A stretch of DNA of 64,000 bases from Clostridia bacterium (GTDB lineage: Bacteria > Bacillota > Clostridia > Oscillospirales > CAG-272): assembly GCA_017547655.1 (NCBI GenBank), contig JAFYPF010000027.1:25176-89175 (forward strand), written 5' to 3'. The position numbers and the translations under genes are program-made. The stretch's first letter is position 1, and the number at the start of each line of letters is the position of its first letter. A model generated the notes under the pieces. The model was not told where the DNA came from, searched no databases, and saw nothing but the letters and a program-made list of their open reading frames with translations. Positions 1 to 8,084 of this stretch are shown in pieces.

Positions 1-1
1 T

Positions 2-538
2 GCATCAAAGATACCGGTAATTTCGGCGGTAGGACACGAGACCGACTTTACTATATGCGACTTTGTTGCTGACAGAAGAGCGCCGACGCCGTCGGCTGCG
101 GCAGAACTTGCTGTTCCCGAGACAATGGAATTAAAGCAAAAGATATTAAATATAATTGGCAGAATGGATATGCTGATTATGCATAATATAGAAAACAACA
201 GACAAAGGCTTAACGAGCTTTCGGGAAAACGAGTTTTAAATACTCCCGATTACATTGTTGACGACAGACGTTTTCAGCTTATGAATCTTGATGCTCGAAT
301 GGAAAACGGTATGAAGTATTCGTTGAGCTTAAAGAAAGAACTTTTTGCACGTTATACGTCAAAGCTTGAGGCTTTGAATCCGATGTCGGTTATATCAAGA
401 GGCTATTCGGCAGTATTCACCGATGAAGGACGGCTTATAAAAAGTGTTGACCAGGTTGAGGTTGGCGACAGATTAAACTTTAAGACGGTGGACGGAACAG
501 TGTCTGCTGAAGTGAAAGGAAAGATTAAGAATGGATAA
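2..538 (+). CDS. xseA: Exodeoxyribonuclease VII large subunit, 3' part only
   Basis: This is the C-terminal part of XseA, the nuclease subunit that with XseB degrades single-stranded DNA to oligonucleotides. The reading frame is open from base 2, so the gene starts outside the window. An ATG at 125 is internal, because the residues before it in the same frame read AVGHETDFT and then RAPTPSAAAELAVP, which are the conserved XseA core blocks. The rest is the charged coiled-coil region and the C-terminal segment with LEALNPMSVISRGYS, a family hallmark. The end overlaps xseB by 8 bases, so the two subunits are probably translationally coupled. About 179 residues are visible of a usual 400 or so. 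Confidence 0.95.
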   Translation, partial: ASKIPVISAVGHETDFTICDFVADRRAPTPSAAAELAVPETMELKQKILNIIGRMDMLIMHNIENNRQRLNELSGKRVLNTPDYIVDDRRFQLMNLDARMENGMKYSLSLKKELFARYTSKLEALNPMSVISRGYSAVFTDEGRLIKSVDQVEVGDRLNFKTVDGTVSAEVKGKIKNG

Positions 539-764
539 TAATATTACTTTTGAACAGGCATTGGCGAGACTTGAAGAAATAGTTAGAATGCTCGAGGGAG
601 GCTCGGCACCGCTTGATAAATCACTCGAATATTTCGAGGAGGGCGTTAGGCTCGTTAAGATGTGTAACGTTCAGCTTGATAACGTTGAGCAAAGAATTAA
701 GATTTTATCCAAAAATGATTCTGGAGAAATGACCGAGGCAGACTTTGTCGGAGGGCGTGAATGA
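531..764 (+). CDS. xseB: Exodeoxyribonuclease VII small subunit
   Basis: XseB is the small helical subunit that binds the XseA stalk and is needed for exonuclease VII activity in the cytoplasm. The 77-residue length is typical. The family signature is clear: FEQALARLEEIVRMLE, then the G-x-APLDKSLEYFEEG loop at about residues 23-38, then a second helix ending in VEQRIKIL. The start overlaps the end of xseA and the last four bases overlap the ispA start (ATGA), which indicates a tightly coupled operon. Confidence 0.95.
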   Translation: MDNNITFEQALARLEEIVRMLEGGSAPLDKSLEYFEEGVRLVKMCNVQLDNVEQRIKILSKNDSGEMTEADFVGGRE

Positions 765-1639
765 GCTTTAAGGATTTATTAAAATCAGATCTTTTGCTCG
801 TTGACGATGCGCTTGAAAAGTATCTTGTTACAAAAGACGGGATGTTTCCGAAGTTGTTTGAATCGATGAAGTATACGACGATGGCAGGCGGTAAGAGGAT
901 AAGAGCATTTTTGACACTTATGTTTGCCCGTCTTGCGGGCGGAAAAGCTGAAAGTGCAGTGCCTTACGCTTGTGCTTTGGAGATGATACACGCATATTCT
1001 CTTATTCACGACGATTTGCCCTGTATGGACAATGACGATATGAGAAGAGGAAAGCCGTCGAACCATATAGTTTACGGAGAGGCAAATGCTTTGTTGGCGG
1101 GAGATGCCTTGTTGACATATGCTTTTGAAGTTTGCGCGAGTAATAAATTTGTTGAACCTGCTCGTAATGCCAGGGCTGTCGGTGTTCTTGCTAAATGCGC
1201 AGGGCCGTGCGGTATGGTGGGCGGTCAGGTGCTTGACCTTGAGGGTGAAAAAAGAAAGCTCAATCAAGAAGAGCTTCACCACGTTCATAATTTGAAGACG
1301 AGTGCGCTTATTCGGGCGGCTTGTGTTCTTGGCTGCTGTGCTTCTCAAGACGGTGACGGCTATATAGAGAAAGCGAAGATTTACGGACAAAATATAGGAC
1401 TTGCATTTCAGGTTGTTGACGATATTCTTGACGTAACGAGCGATGAAGAAACATTAGGGAAGCCTATAGGCAGTGATGCTGAAAACAATAAAACGACATA
1501 TATGGATTTTATGACGCTTGAAGAAGCGGCAGATTACGCAAGGAAACTTACAGACGAAGCGTGTGAAGTTATTGGGCAGGGAGAAGCTGCCGAGATATTA
1601 AAGGAACTCGCTTACTACCTACTTGAAAGAAAGAATTAA
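761..1639 (+). CDS. ispA: Farnesyl/geranylgeranyl diphosphate synthase (short-chain trans-prenyltransferase)
   Basis: This enzyme condenses isopentenyl diphosphate with allylic diphosphates to give C15 (or C20) prenyl diphosphate for quinone, carotenoid or undecaprenyl synthesis. The 292-residue length fits the IspA family. The substrate-site GGKRIR is near residue 43. The first aspartate-rich motif, HDDLPCMDNDD, starts at about residue 83 and has the two-residue insertion typical of bacterial enzymes. The second motif, VVDDILD, is near residue 217. The gene follows xseB with an ATGA overlap and precedes tlyA by three bases. In many Clostridia dxs lies between ispA and tlyA; it is absent here. 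Chain length cannot be settled from sequence alone. Confidence 0.93.
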   Translation: MSFKDLLKSDLLLVDDALEKYLVTKDGMFPKLFESMKYTTMAGGKRIRAFLTLMFARLAGGKAESAVPYACALEMIHAYSLIHDDLPCMDNDDMRRGKPSNHIVYGEANALLAGDALLTYAFEVCASNKFVEPARNARAVGVLAKCAGPCGMVGGQVLDLEGEKRKLNQEELHHVHNLKTSALIRAACVLGCCASQDGDGYIEKAKIYGQNIGLAFQVVDDILDVTSDEETLGKPIGSDAENNKTTYMDFMTLEEAADYARKLTDEACEVIGQGEAAEILKELAYYLLERKN

Positions 1640-1642
1640 GAA

Positions 1643-2371
1643 ATGCGTCTTGATGTGTATTTAACCGACAGTAATATTTTTGAAAGCCGAAAAAAAGCGA
1701 CCGACAATATAAAAGAGGGCTGTATTTCGGTTGACGGAAAAATTATAACCAAACCTGCCTATTTTGTTGACGGTTTGGAAAAAATAGAGGTAATCGGAAA
1801 CTTTTGTCCGTACGTTGGCAGGGGAGGATTTAAGCTTGAGGGAGCTCTCGATTTCTTTAAGATTGATGTGAATGGTTTAACGTGTGTTGATATAGGCTCT
1901 TCGACGGGTGGATTTACGGACTGTCTTTTACAAAGAGGCGCCGCAAGGGTTTATGCGGTTGATTCGGGGCGTGATCAGCTTCACTCCAAGCTTCGTGAGG
2001 ACAGCAAGGTTGTGTGTATGGAGGAGTTTAACGCAAGACAGCTTACTGTTGATAATTTAGGTGGAGAAGTTGATTTGGCGGTAATGGACGTTTCGTTTAT
2101 TTCTCAAACACATCTTTATCAAGCAGTTTCATCGGTGCTGAAGGATAACGGATTTTTTATTTCTTTGGTTAAGCCGCAATTTGAAGCGGGAAAATCTCAT
2201 ATCGGTAAAAACGGAATAGTAAAAAACGAAAAAATTCACAGAATAGTTTGTGAGAATATAAAAGACGTTGCAAGAATTTACGGACTGCAATGTATTGAAA
2301 TAATTGAGTCGCCCATTAAAGGCGGGGACGGAAATAAAGAATTTTTAGCATTGTTTAAGCTTAAAAAATGA
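1643..2371 (+). CDS. tlyA: TlyA-family rRNA 2'-O-ribose methyltransferase
   Basis: TlyA proteins are SAM-dependent methyltransferases that modify rRNA cytidines; they are often labelled hemolysin A. The N-terminal S4 RNA-binding domain (about residues 1-60) begins MRLDVYLTDS, followed by the linker YVGRGGFKLEGAL. The FtsJ-type domain carries the SAM motif DIGSSTGGFTDCLLQRGA at about residues 88-105 and the catalytic-region block LVKPQFEAGK. The 242-residue length is slightly short but complete. It lies three bases after ispA within the same run of genes. Whether the target is 16S or 23S rRNA cannot be read from the sequence. Confidence 0.92.
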   Translation: MRLDVYLTDSNIFESRKKATDNIKEGCISVDGKIITKPAYFVDGLEKIEVIGNFCPYVGRGGFKLEGALDFFKIDVNGLTCVDIGSSTGGFTDCLLQRGAARVYAVDSGRDQLHSKLREDSKVVCMEEFNARQLTVDNLGGEVDLAVMDVSFISQTHLYQAVSSVLKDNGFFISLVKPQFEAGKSHIGKNGIVKNEKIHRIVCENIKDVARIYGLQCIEIIESPIKGGDGNKEFLALFKLKK

Positions 2372-2389
2372 CATATCGGAGATTTTGAT

Positions 2390-3238
2390 ATGAAGAAAAT
2401 TGCTTTGAATATAAAAAACAATACCGAAGAGGGTATTAGGGTTGCGCAGGAGACAGCTGATATATTGTGCGATTTAGGTTGTTCGCTATATGCTTCTGAT
2501 AGCTCCGAAAAATATATCGGGAAAAGAAAAAATGTCTTTTATTCAGATGAAGGAGATTTTTTGAGAGAGGCTGAATGTGTAATTGTTTTTGGCGGAGACG
2601 GCTCGATAATGCGAACTGCTCACAGAACAAGGCTTCCGATACTCGGTATAAATTTAGGCAGAATAGGTTATATAGCCGAGCTTGAAACGAATGAACTACA
2701 GTTGCTTAACGAACTCGTTAATGATAATTTTTCTCTGGAAAACAGAATGATGCTAAATTATACAGTAACAAAAGGCGGTTGTAAGACGGCTGAAGCGAAC
2801 GTATTAAACGAGGTTGTGCTCTCGAAGGGCGGTTATTCGGTTATGTCGGAGATAGAGCTTGTTTGTAACGGCGAAGAAGTTGGAAAATATTTTGCTGACG
2901 GGTTAATATGTACAACACCTACAGGCTCTACGGGATATTCGCTTTCGGCGGGCGGTTCGATAATAGATCCCGGTATGGAATGTTTTGGTGTTTCTCAAAT
3001 TTGTCCACAGTCGTTTTATGCAAAACCGTTGATTTTTGGTGGCTCATCTGTTCTTGAATTCAGAAAAGGGTGGAGAGGGCACGGAAAAATCGTTCTTAAC
3101 GGAGATGGCGATTTTGTGTGTGAAATAGAGCATGGCGACGTAGTTACGGTAAAAAAGAGTGATGTGTATACAAAGCTGATAAAAATAAAGAAAAATAATT
3201 TTTACAGCGTTATGCGCAGCAAGATGACCGAAATATAG
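2390..3238 (+). CDS. nadK: NAD kinase
   Basis: This is cytosolic NAD kinase (ATP or polyphosphate dependent), which makes NADP. The diagnostic GGDGS motif occurs as VFGGDGSIMRTA at about residues 65-76. The conserved NAD-binding region NEVVLSKGG near residue 140 and the DGLICTTPTGSTGYSLSAGG block at about residues 169-188 are intact. The length of 282 residues is normal. A CGGAG ribosome binding site precedes ATG 2390. It sits between tlyA and argR, the usual clostridial order. Confidence 0.96.
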   Translation: MKKIALNIKNNTEEGIRVAQETADILCDLGCSLYASDSSEKYIGKRKNVFYSDEGDFLREAECVIVFGGDGSIMRTAHRTRLPILGINLGRIGYIAELETNELQLLNELVNDNFSLENRMMLNYTVTKGGCKTAEANVLNEVVLSKGGYSVMSEIELVCNGEEVGKYFADGLICTTPTGSTGYSLSAGGSIIDPGMECFGVSQICPQSFYAKPLIFGGSSVLEFRKGWRGHGKIVLNGDGDFVCEIEHGDVVTVKKSDVYTKLIKIKKNNFYSVMRSKMTEI

Positions 3239-3252
3239 AAAAAAGAGGAAGC

Positions 3253-3711
3253 ATGATGAAAAAGGAAAGACAGAAGAAGATACTTGAAATAATAGAGAGA
3301 TATAATGTCGAGACGCAAGAGGAGCTTACCGCAAGGCTTATGGAAGAGGGGTACAAGGTTACACAGGCGACCGCTTCACGAGACATAAGAGAGCTTAACC
3401 TTGTAAAAGTATCGGTTGACGGCACAGCGTATAAGTATGCGCAGGCGCCGAATGAAGATATAAAAATATCGGTTAAATATAAAAACATACTCAAAGAGAC
3501 GCTTGTCAGTGCAGATTATGCTTGTCATACCGTGGTGTTGAAGACGTATTCGGGTATGGCTCAAGCGGCGGCGGCGGCAATAGATAATATGGGGTGGAAT
3601 GAAATAGTCGGCTCGGTTGCGGGAGATGATACTATTATTATAGTAATGCGCAGTGATGATAGCGCAAAGGACTTTTATTCCAAGTTTAATAATCTTATTG
3701 CTCGTAAATAA
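3253..3711 (+). CDS. argR: Arginine repressor ArgR
   Basis: ArgR is the arginine-responsive hexameric repressor of arginine metabolism genes. The N-terminal winged helix holds KKILEIIERY and the recognition-helix block VTQATASRDIRELNLVKV at about residues 35-52. The C-terminal oligomerisation and arginine-binding domain holds MAQAAAAAIDNMGWNEIVGSVAGDDTI, which contains the GD pair used in arginine binding. Two ATGs are adjacent (3253 and 3256); the GAGG ribosome binding site at about 3245 fits either. The gene is between nadK and recN as in many Firmicutes. No arginine biosynthesis genes are in the window. Confidence 0.95.
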   Translation: MMKKERQKKILEIIERYNVETQEELTARLMEEGYKVTQATASRDIRELNLVKVSVDGTAYKYAQAPNEDIKISVKYKNILKETLVSADYACHTVVLKTYSGMAQAAAAAIDNMGWNEIVGSVAGDDTIIIVMRSDDSAKDFYSKFNNLIARK

Positions 3712-3738
3712 TTTTAGCAAAAAGGGGTGAATGCGCAG

Positions 3739-5418
3739 ATGCTTTCATCGTTACATATAGAAAATATTGCTGTTATACGAAGCGCAGATATTGATATAGG
3801 CAAAGGCTTTACCGTTCTTACGGGCGAGACCGGTGCGGGAAAATCAATTATAATAGACTCTATTAACTTTCTTATGGGAAATCGCACGGGGAAAGAGCTT
3901 ATAAGAAACGGGGAAGACAGTGCGCTTGTTTCTGCGGTGTTTACGGAGATACCGCAAAATGTACTTGATAGATTTTCGGAGCTTGGATTTTCTGCAGACG
4001 AAAACGGAGAGATGTTTTTGCAGAGAACGCTTAATATAGACGGTAAATCACAAGTTAAGATTAACGGCAGAGCATGTACGGCGTCGATTTTAAAAGATGT
4101 AGCGGGTATGCTTATAAATATACACGGTCAACATGACAGTAAATATCTTCTTGAAAATAAGTATCATATAGATATTCTCGATTCATTTGCTGAAAATGAA
4201 AAATATCTTACAGAATACAAAGAGTATTATGATAAAATGAATGAAGTCGCTTTGAAGATAAAGGAGATTCAGATAAGCGAGGGAGAGAAAGAAAGACTTA
4301 CGGAGATACTTACGTATCAAATTAAAGATATTGATAACGCAAAACTGAAAAAAGGCGAAGAAGAGCAGCTTTTGGCAAGAGAAAGCGTTTTGAGAAACAG
4401 TGAAAATATTTCAAAGCAGATAAGATTTTGTTATAAAGCGCTTTACTCGAACGATAAAGGTGTTACGGCATCGACGTTGGCGCGAAAATCAGCAGATGCT
4501 TTAAAATCGGTGTCAGATATGATTCCCGATTTTAAAGAGATGTCGGAGAAACTTAATAATTTTGCTTATGAGATGGAAGAGATAGCTATAAGTGCAAAGG
4601 AATGTGTTGGTGATATAAGCCTCGATCCGCTTCTTGAATTAAATGAAGTTCAGTCTCGTTTGGACGTTATTTATAAGTTAAAGAGAAAGTACGGAAGCAC
4701 AGTAGAAGAGATACTTGAATACAGAGATAAACGCGCTGAAGAACTTGATAACATAACCCGAAGCGAAGAGAAGACGGAAGAGCTGCATAGGGAATATAAC
4801 GAACATAGACAAAAGGCAGAAAAAATATCAAATGTTATAACCCGAAACAGAATTAGAGCAGCGGAAATGCTCGAGACTGCGGTGTGCGAATGTTTGACTT
4901 TTCTTGAAATGCCAAAGGTTAAGTTTAAAGTTTTGGTTGAGGATTGCGGTAGATTTACGTCTAAAGGCAGAGATGAGGTTGTTTTTATGCTATCCGCTAA
5001 TCCGGGCGAACCGTTGAAGCCGCTGTCGAAAATCGCATCGGGCGGAGAGCTTTCAAGAATTATGCTCGCAATAAAGAGTGTATTAAGAGAGAAAGAGAGC
5101 ACGGGAACGGTGGTTTTTGATGAGGTTGACTCGGGTGTATCGGGAAAGACTTCTCAAAAAATCGGAATTAAATTAAAGCAAACCGCCGAAAGCTGTCAGG
5201 TTGTTTGCATAACCCACTCGGCGCAAATAGCCGCATTGGCTGATGAGCACTTATATATTTTAAAGAGAGAACGCAACGGAAGAGTGGAGACGGAGGTTAA
5301 ACTTCTGGATTATGAAGCTCGTATAAGAGAGATTGCAAGGATAATGGGCGGTCAGGATATAACCGAGGTTTTACTGACAGGCGCAAAGGAGTTAATTGAT
5401 ACCTCCAAAAAATATTAA
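3739..5418 (+). CDS. recN: DNA repair protein RecN (SMC-like ATPase)
   Basis: RecN is an SMC-like ATPase acting at DNA double-strand breaks. The N-terminal Walker A reads LTGETGAGKSIIIDSI at about residues 28-43. A long coiled coil fills the middle. The C-terminal signature ASGGELSRIMLAIKSVL and Walker B TVVFDEVDSGVSG complete the ATPase. I chose ATG 3739 (559 residues) over the upstream in-frame GTG at 3727, because AGGGGTG at 3723-3729 is then a well-spaced ribosome binding site and the protein starts MLSSLHIENIAVI, as in other RecN. The gene ends the argR-recN run; the spoIVB and spo0A that often follow are not present. Confidence 0.95.
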   Translation: MLSSLHIENIAVIRSADIDIGKGFTVLTGETGAGKSIIIDSINFLMGNRTGKELIRNGEDSALVSAVFTEIPQNVLDRFSELGFSADENGEMFLQRTLNIDGKSQVKINGRACTASILKDVAGMLINIHGQHDSKYLLENKYHIDILDSFAENEKYLTEYKEYYDKMNEVALKIKEIQISEGEKERLTEILTYQIKDIDNAKLKKGEEEQLLARESVLRNSENISKQIRFCYKALYSNDKGVTASTLARKSADALKSVSDMIPDFKEMSEKLNNFAYEMEEIAISAKECVGDISLDPLLELNEVQSRLDVIYKLKRKYGSTVEEILEYRDKRAEELDNITRSEEKTEELHREYNEHRQKAEKISNVITRNRIRAAEMLETAVCECLTFLEMPKVKFKVLVEDCGRFTSKGRDEVVFMLSANPGEPLKPLSKIASGGELSRIMLAIKSVLREKESTGTVVFDEVDSGVSGKTSQKIGIKLKQTAESCQVVCITHSAQIAALADEHLYILKRERNGRVETEVKLLDYEARIREIARIMGGQDITEVLLTGAKELIDTSKKY

Positions 5419-5495
5419 ATTATGTGAATTTTGCTTAATATGCGACATATAATGATTGTATATTGATTTTTCACAAGAAAAAAAGGGGAATTACT

Positions 5496-6404
5496 ATGTT
5501 TGAATGTTCTAATTTAGAGCAATTTATGAAAGAATGCGCATCCCTTGATTTTGAAAAGAACGTTTCACTTGCTGAACATTCGACTATCAAAGTCGGCGGA
5601 TATGCAGATTATGTGGCATATCCAAAAACAGAAAGCGCATTGTGTGCGCTTGTTGACTACCTCAATGAGGAGAAAATAAAATACTCTGTTGTCGGAAACG
5701 GAAGCAATTTGATATTTGATGACGAGGGATACAGAGGTGTTGTTGTAATAACTAACCAACTTAAGAAGATAAGGAAAGTAAGAAATACATTGTATGCGGA
5801 GTGCGGTGTATCGTTGACCGCTTTGGCGGTGTATGCTCAAAAGCACGGATTGTCGGGACTTGAGTTTGCATACGGTATTCCCGGAACCATAGGTGGCGCC
5901 GTATATATGAATGCGGGAGCGTACGGAGGCGAGATTAAGGATGTTTTGCAGAAGAGCGCATATTTTGATCCGAGCATATCAAAGAGATGTGAATTATATA
6001 ATGCAGGTCATAGGTTTGGTTATAGAGAAAGTGTTTATGAAACCAATAATAACGTTATTCTTTCTGCCGTTTTTGAGTTGAAACAGAGGGATCCTAATGA
6101 AATCAAGGTTGAAATGGACGGATATATGGCTGCAAGAAAAGAGAAACAGCCTCTTGATTATCCGAGTGCGGGAAGTACGTTTAAAAGGTGTGAGGGGCAT
6201 TATACTGCTCAAATGATTGACCGTGCCGGATTAAAGGGATTTTCTGTCGGAGGTGCTCAAGTGTCGGAGAAGCACGCAGGATTTGTTATAAATAAGGGTA
6301 ATGCGACCTCAAAGGATATTAAAGATCTTATCTCTATAATAAAGCAAAGAGTTAAAGAGAAGTTCGATGTAGATATTCAAGAGGAAGTTAAATATATTGA
6401 CTGA
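5496..6404 (+). CDS. murB: UDP-N-acetylenolpyruvoylglucosamine reductase MurB
   Basis: MurB reduces enolpyruvyl-UDP-GlcNAc to UDP-MurNAc using FAD and NADPH in the cytoplasm, a committed peptidoglycan step. FAD-binding motifs are visible: VVGNGSNLIFDDEGYRGVV near residue 65, and GIPGTIGGAVYMNAGAYGGE near residue 130. The catalytic serine lies in SAGSTFKR near residue 227, and HAGFVINKG is near the C-terminus. This is the type II (Firmicutes) architecture of about 302 residues. ATG 5496 has the ribosome binding site AAGGGGAA six bases upstream, so a longer in-frame TTG start at 5463 is unlikely. It is followed by rapZ. Confidence 0.96.
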   Translation: MFECSNLEQFMKECASLDFEKNVSLAEHSTIKVGGYADYVAYPKTESALCALVDYLNEEKIKYSVVGNGSNLIFDDEGYRGVVVITNQLKKIRKVRNTLYAECGVSLTALAVYAQKHGLSGLEFAYGIPGTIGGAVYMNAGAYGGEIKDVLQKSAYFDPSISKRCELYNAGHRFGYRESVYETNNNVILSAVFELKQRDPNEIKVEMDGYMAARKEKQPLDYPSAGSTFKRCEGHYTAQMIDRAGLKGFSVGGAQVSEKHAGFVINKGNATSKDIKDLISIIKQRVKEKFDVDIQEEVKYID

Positions 6405-6435
6405 TAAGAACAGTAAAAAAATAGGGTAAAATTTT

Positions 6436-7296
6436 ATGGAATTTGTTATTTTAACGGGAATGTCGGGATCGGGAAAATCATGCGCGGCGAACACCTTGGA
6501 GGACATGGGCTATCTTTGTATAGATAATATGCCCGTTGCTTTTATTCCGAAGTTTGCCGAGATGTATAATCAGACTCCTAATAAAAACTCTAAAGTAGCT
6601 TTTGTTATAGACGTTAGAGGTGAAATAGAATTTGAAACGCTTATATCGGAGCTTGACGAGTTGAAAAAAAGGGGTTATAGTTGCACGACGGTTTTTATTG
6701 ACTGTGATGACGCTATACTTGTAAACAGATATAAAGAAAGCCGAAGAATACATCCGCTTGTTCCCATTAAAAACGTTGGTACAAACGGAGCTATTGAGCT
6801 TGAAAGAAATATGTTGGCACCTATAAAGGAATATGCCGACTATATTATAGATACGTCATATCTTACAGTAAGACAGTTTAGAGATAAGATATTGGCGATT
6901 TATACGAACAACACAAAAAAAGAGTTAGTTGTAACATGTATGTCTTTTGGATTTAAAAACGGTATTGTATCTGATGCAGATCTTGTTTTTGACGTCAGAT
7001 GTTTTCCGAATCCGTTTTATTTGCCCGAACTGAAAGATAAGACAGGGTTGGACAGTGAAGTTAGAAAATATGTTTTTTCAAACGGAGAAGCGGAGAAATT
7101 TTTGGATAAGCTTTATGATATGCTTGATTATATGATTCCGTTATATGAAAAAGAAGGTAAGTCACAGCTTACGGTTGCTGTTGGTTGTACCGGCGGAAAG
7201 CATAGATCCGTAGCGATTGCAGAAGAGCTTTGTTCTTATTTGAAGAAAAGACACAAGACTGTATTAGTTCACAGAGATATTGATAAATTATATTGA
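6436..7296 (+). CDS. rapZ: RapZ/YvcJ-family nucleotide-binding RNase adapter
   Basis: RapZ-like proteins bind nucleotides and, in Enterobacteria, direct RNase E to a small RNA of glucosamine-6-phosphate regulation; the Firmicutes homologue YvcJ affects competence. The N-terminal P-loop GMSGSGKS is at residues 8-15, followed by LEDMGYLCIDNMP. The C-terminal domain has SFGFKNG, VFDVRCFPNPFY and the conserved VGCTGGKHRSVAIAEEL near residue 250. The 286-residue length is normal. In Bacillus and many Clostridia yvcK lies between this gene and whiA; here whiA follows directly and yvcK is missing from the site. Confidence 0.95.
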   Translation: MEFVILTGMSGSGKSCAANTLEDMGYLCIDNMPVAFIPKFAEMYNQTPNKNSKVAFVIDVRGEIEFETLISELDELKKRGYSCTTVFIDCDDAILVNRYKESRRIHPLVPIKNVGTNGAIELERNMLAPIKEYADYIIDTSYLTVRQFRDKILAIYTNNTKKELVVTCMSFGFKNGIVSDADLVFDVRCFPNPFYLPELKDKTGLDSEVRKYVFSNGEAEKFLDKLYDMLDYMIPLYEKEGKSQLTVAVGCTGGKHRSVAIAEELCSYLKKRHKTVLVHRDIDKLY

Positions 7297-7309
7297 TTTG
7301 GAGATATTG

Positions 7310-8062
7310 ATGTCATATTCAAGCCAACTTAAGAAGAACTTAAAAGAAATAAGTATGAAAAAGAAGTGCTGCAGAAGAGCATTCTTTTATGGAGAGCTTT
7401 TGTTTACTCCCGAAAAAAAGCGTCAGGAAAATGCCGATTTGACTAAATACGGCTATGATGATACCACAAAATCAGACTGTATATTATACGGTGATTTTAA
7501 GTGTTCGTCGTGTAAAAGCAGTTTTTTGCGAGGCGTTTTTTGTGCTGCGGGAACTGTTTCTGATCCCGAAAAATCTTTTCACCTTGAGATAAAAACGAAA
7601 GATAAACAGCTTGCGGATTCGTTGTATGAATTTATTTCAGAAAATTGTCTTGAGATGAAGAGGACGACCAGAGGGGAAAGTTTTTGCCTTTATTTAAAAA
7701 AAGGTTATGATATTGAAGATTTGATGCATTATATGGGCTCAAGCCGCGAGGCGTTTGAGCTTGCAAATGAAAAAATAAAACGAAATATATCTAACCAGGC
7801 AAACAGAAGAAGCAATTTTGAGGTAGTGAATATCAAAAAGACTGTTGATGCGGCACAGGAATCGGTTGATGCGATAAACAAACTGATAAAGAAAGGGAAG
7901 TTGACCGAGTTACCGCGCGGATTTGAGGAGACGGCAAAACTTCGGGTGGATAACCCGTTTGCAAGTCTTGAGGAGCTTGCGGAAATGCATACTGATAGAA
8001 TTTCAAAATCGGGTGTTAATCATAGGCTTAAAAAGATGACTATGATGGCTGATGAATTATAA
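7310..8062 (+). CDS. whiA: WhiA-family DNA-binding protein with a shortened N-terminal domain
   Basis: WhiA combines a LAGLIDADG-like N-terminal region with a C-terminal helix-turn-helix; it is linked to sporulation in Streptomyces and to growth and division in Bacillus. The C-terminal part is clear: SFLRGVFCAAGTVSDPEKSFHLEI, VVNIKKTVDAAQ, then the helix-turn-helix ISKSGVNHRLKKM. Family members are usually near 310 residues; this one is about 250. The missing part is the first LAGLIDADG-like repeat: only about 45 residues separate the first CCRRA block from the second CSSC block, where about 110 are expected. ATG 7310 has TTGGAG upstream and follows rapZ by 13 bases. Confidence 0.87.
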   Translation: MSYSSQLKKNLKEISMKKKCCRRAFFYGELLFTPEKKRQENADLTKYGYDDTTKSDCILYGDFKCSSCKSSFLRGVFCAAGTVSDPEKSFHLEIKTKDKQLADSLYEFISENCLEMKRTTRGESFCLYLKKGYDIEDLMHYMGSSREAFELANEKIKRNISNQANRRSNFEVVNIKKTVDAAQESVDAINKLIKKGKLTELPRGFEETAKLRVDNPFASLEELAEMHTDRISKSGVNHRLKKMTMMADEL

Positions 8063-8084
8063 AAAAGGAGAAAGTGAGTAAGGT

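Noticed and set aside
785-1390. 201-codon frame on the - strand inside ispA
   Set aside because: It is antisense to a gene with intact catalytic motifs and shows no recognisable domain.
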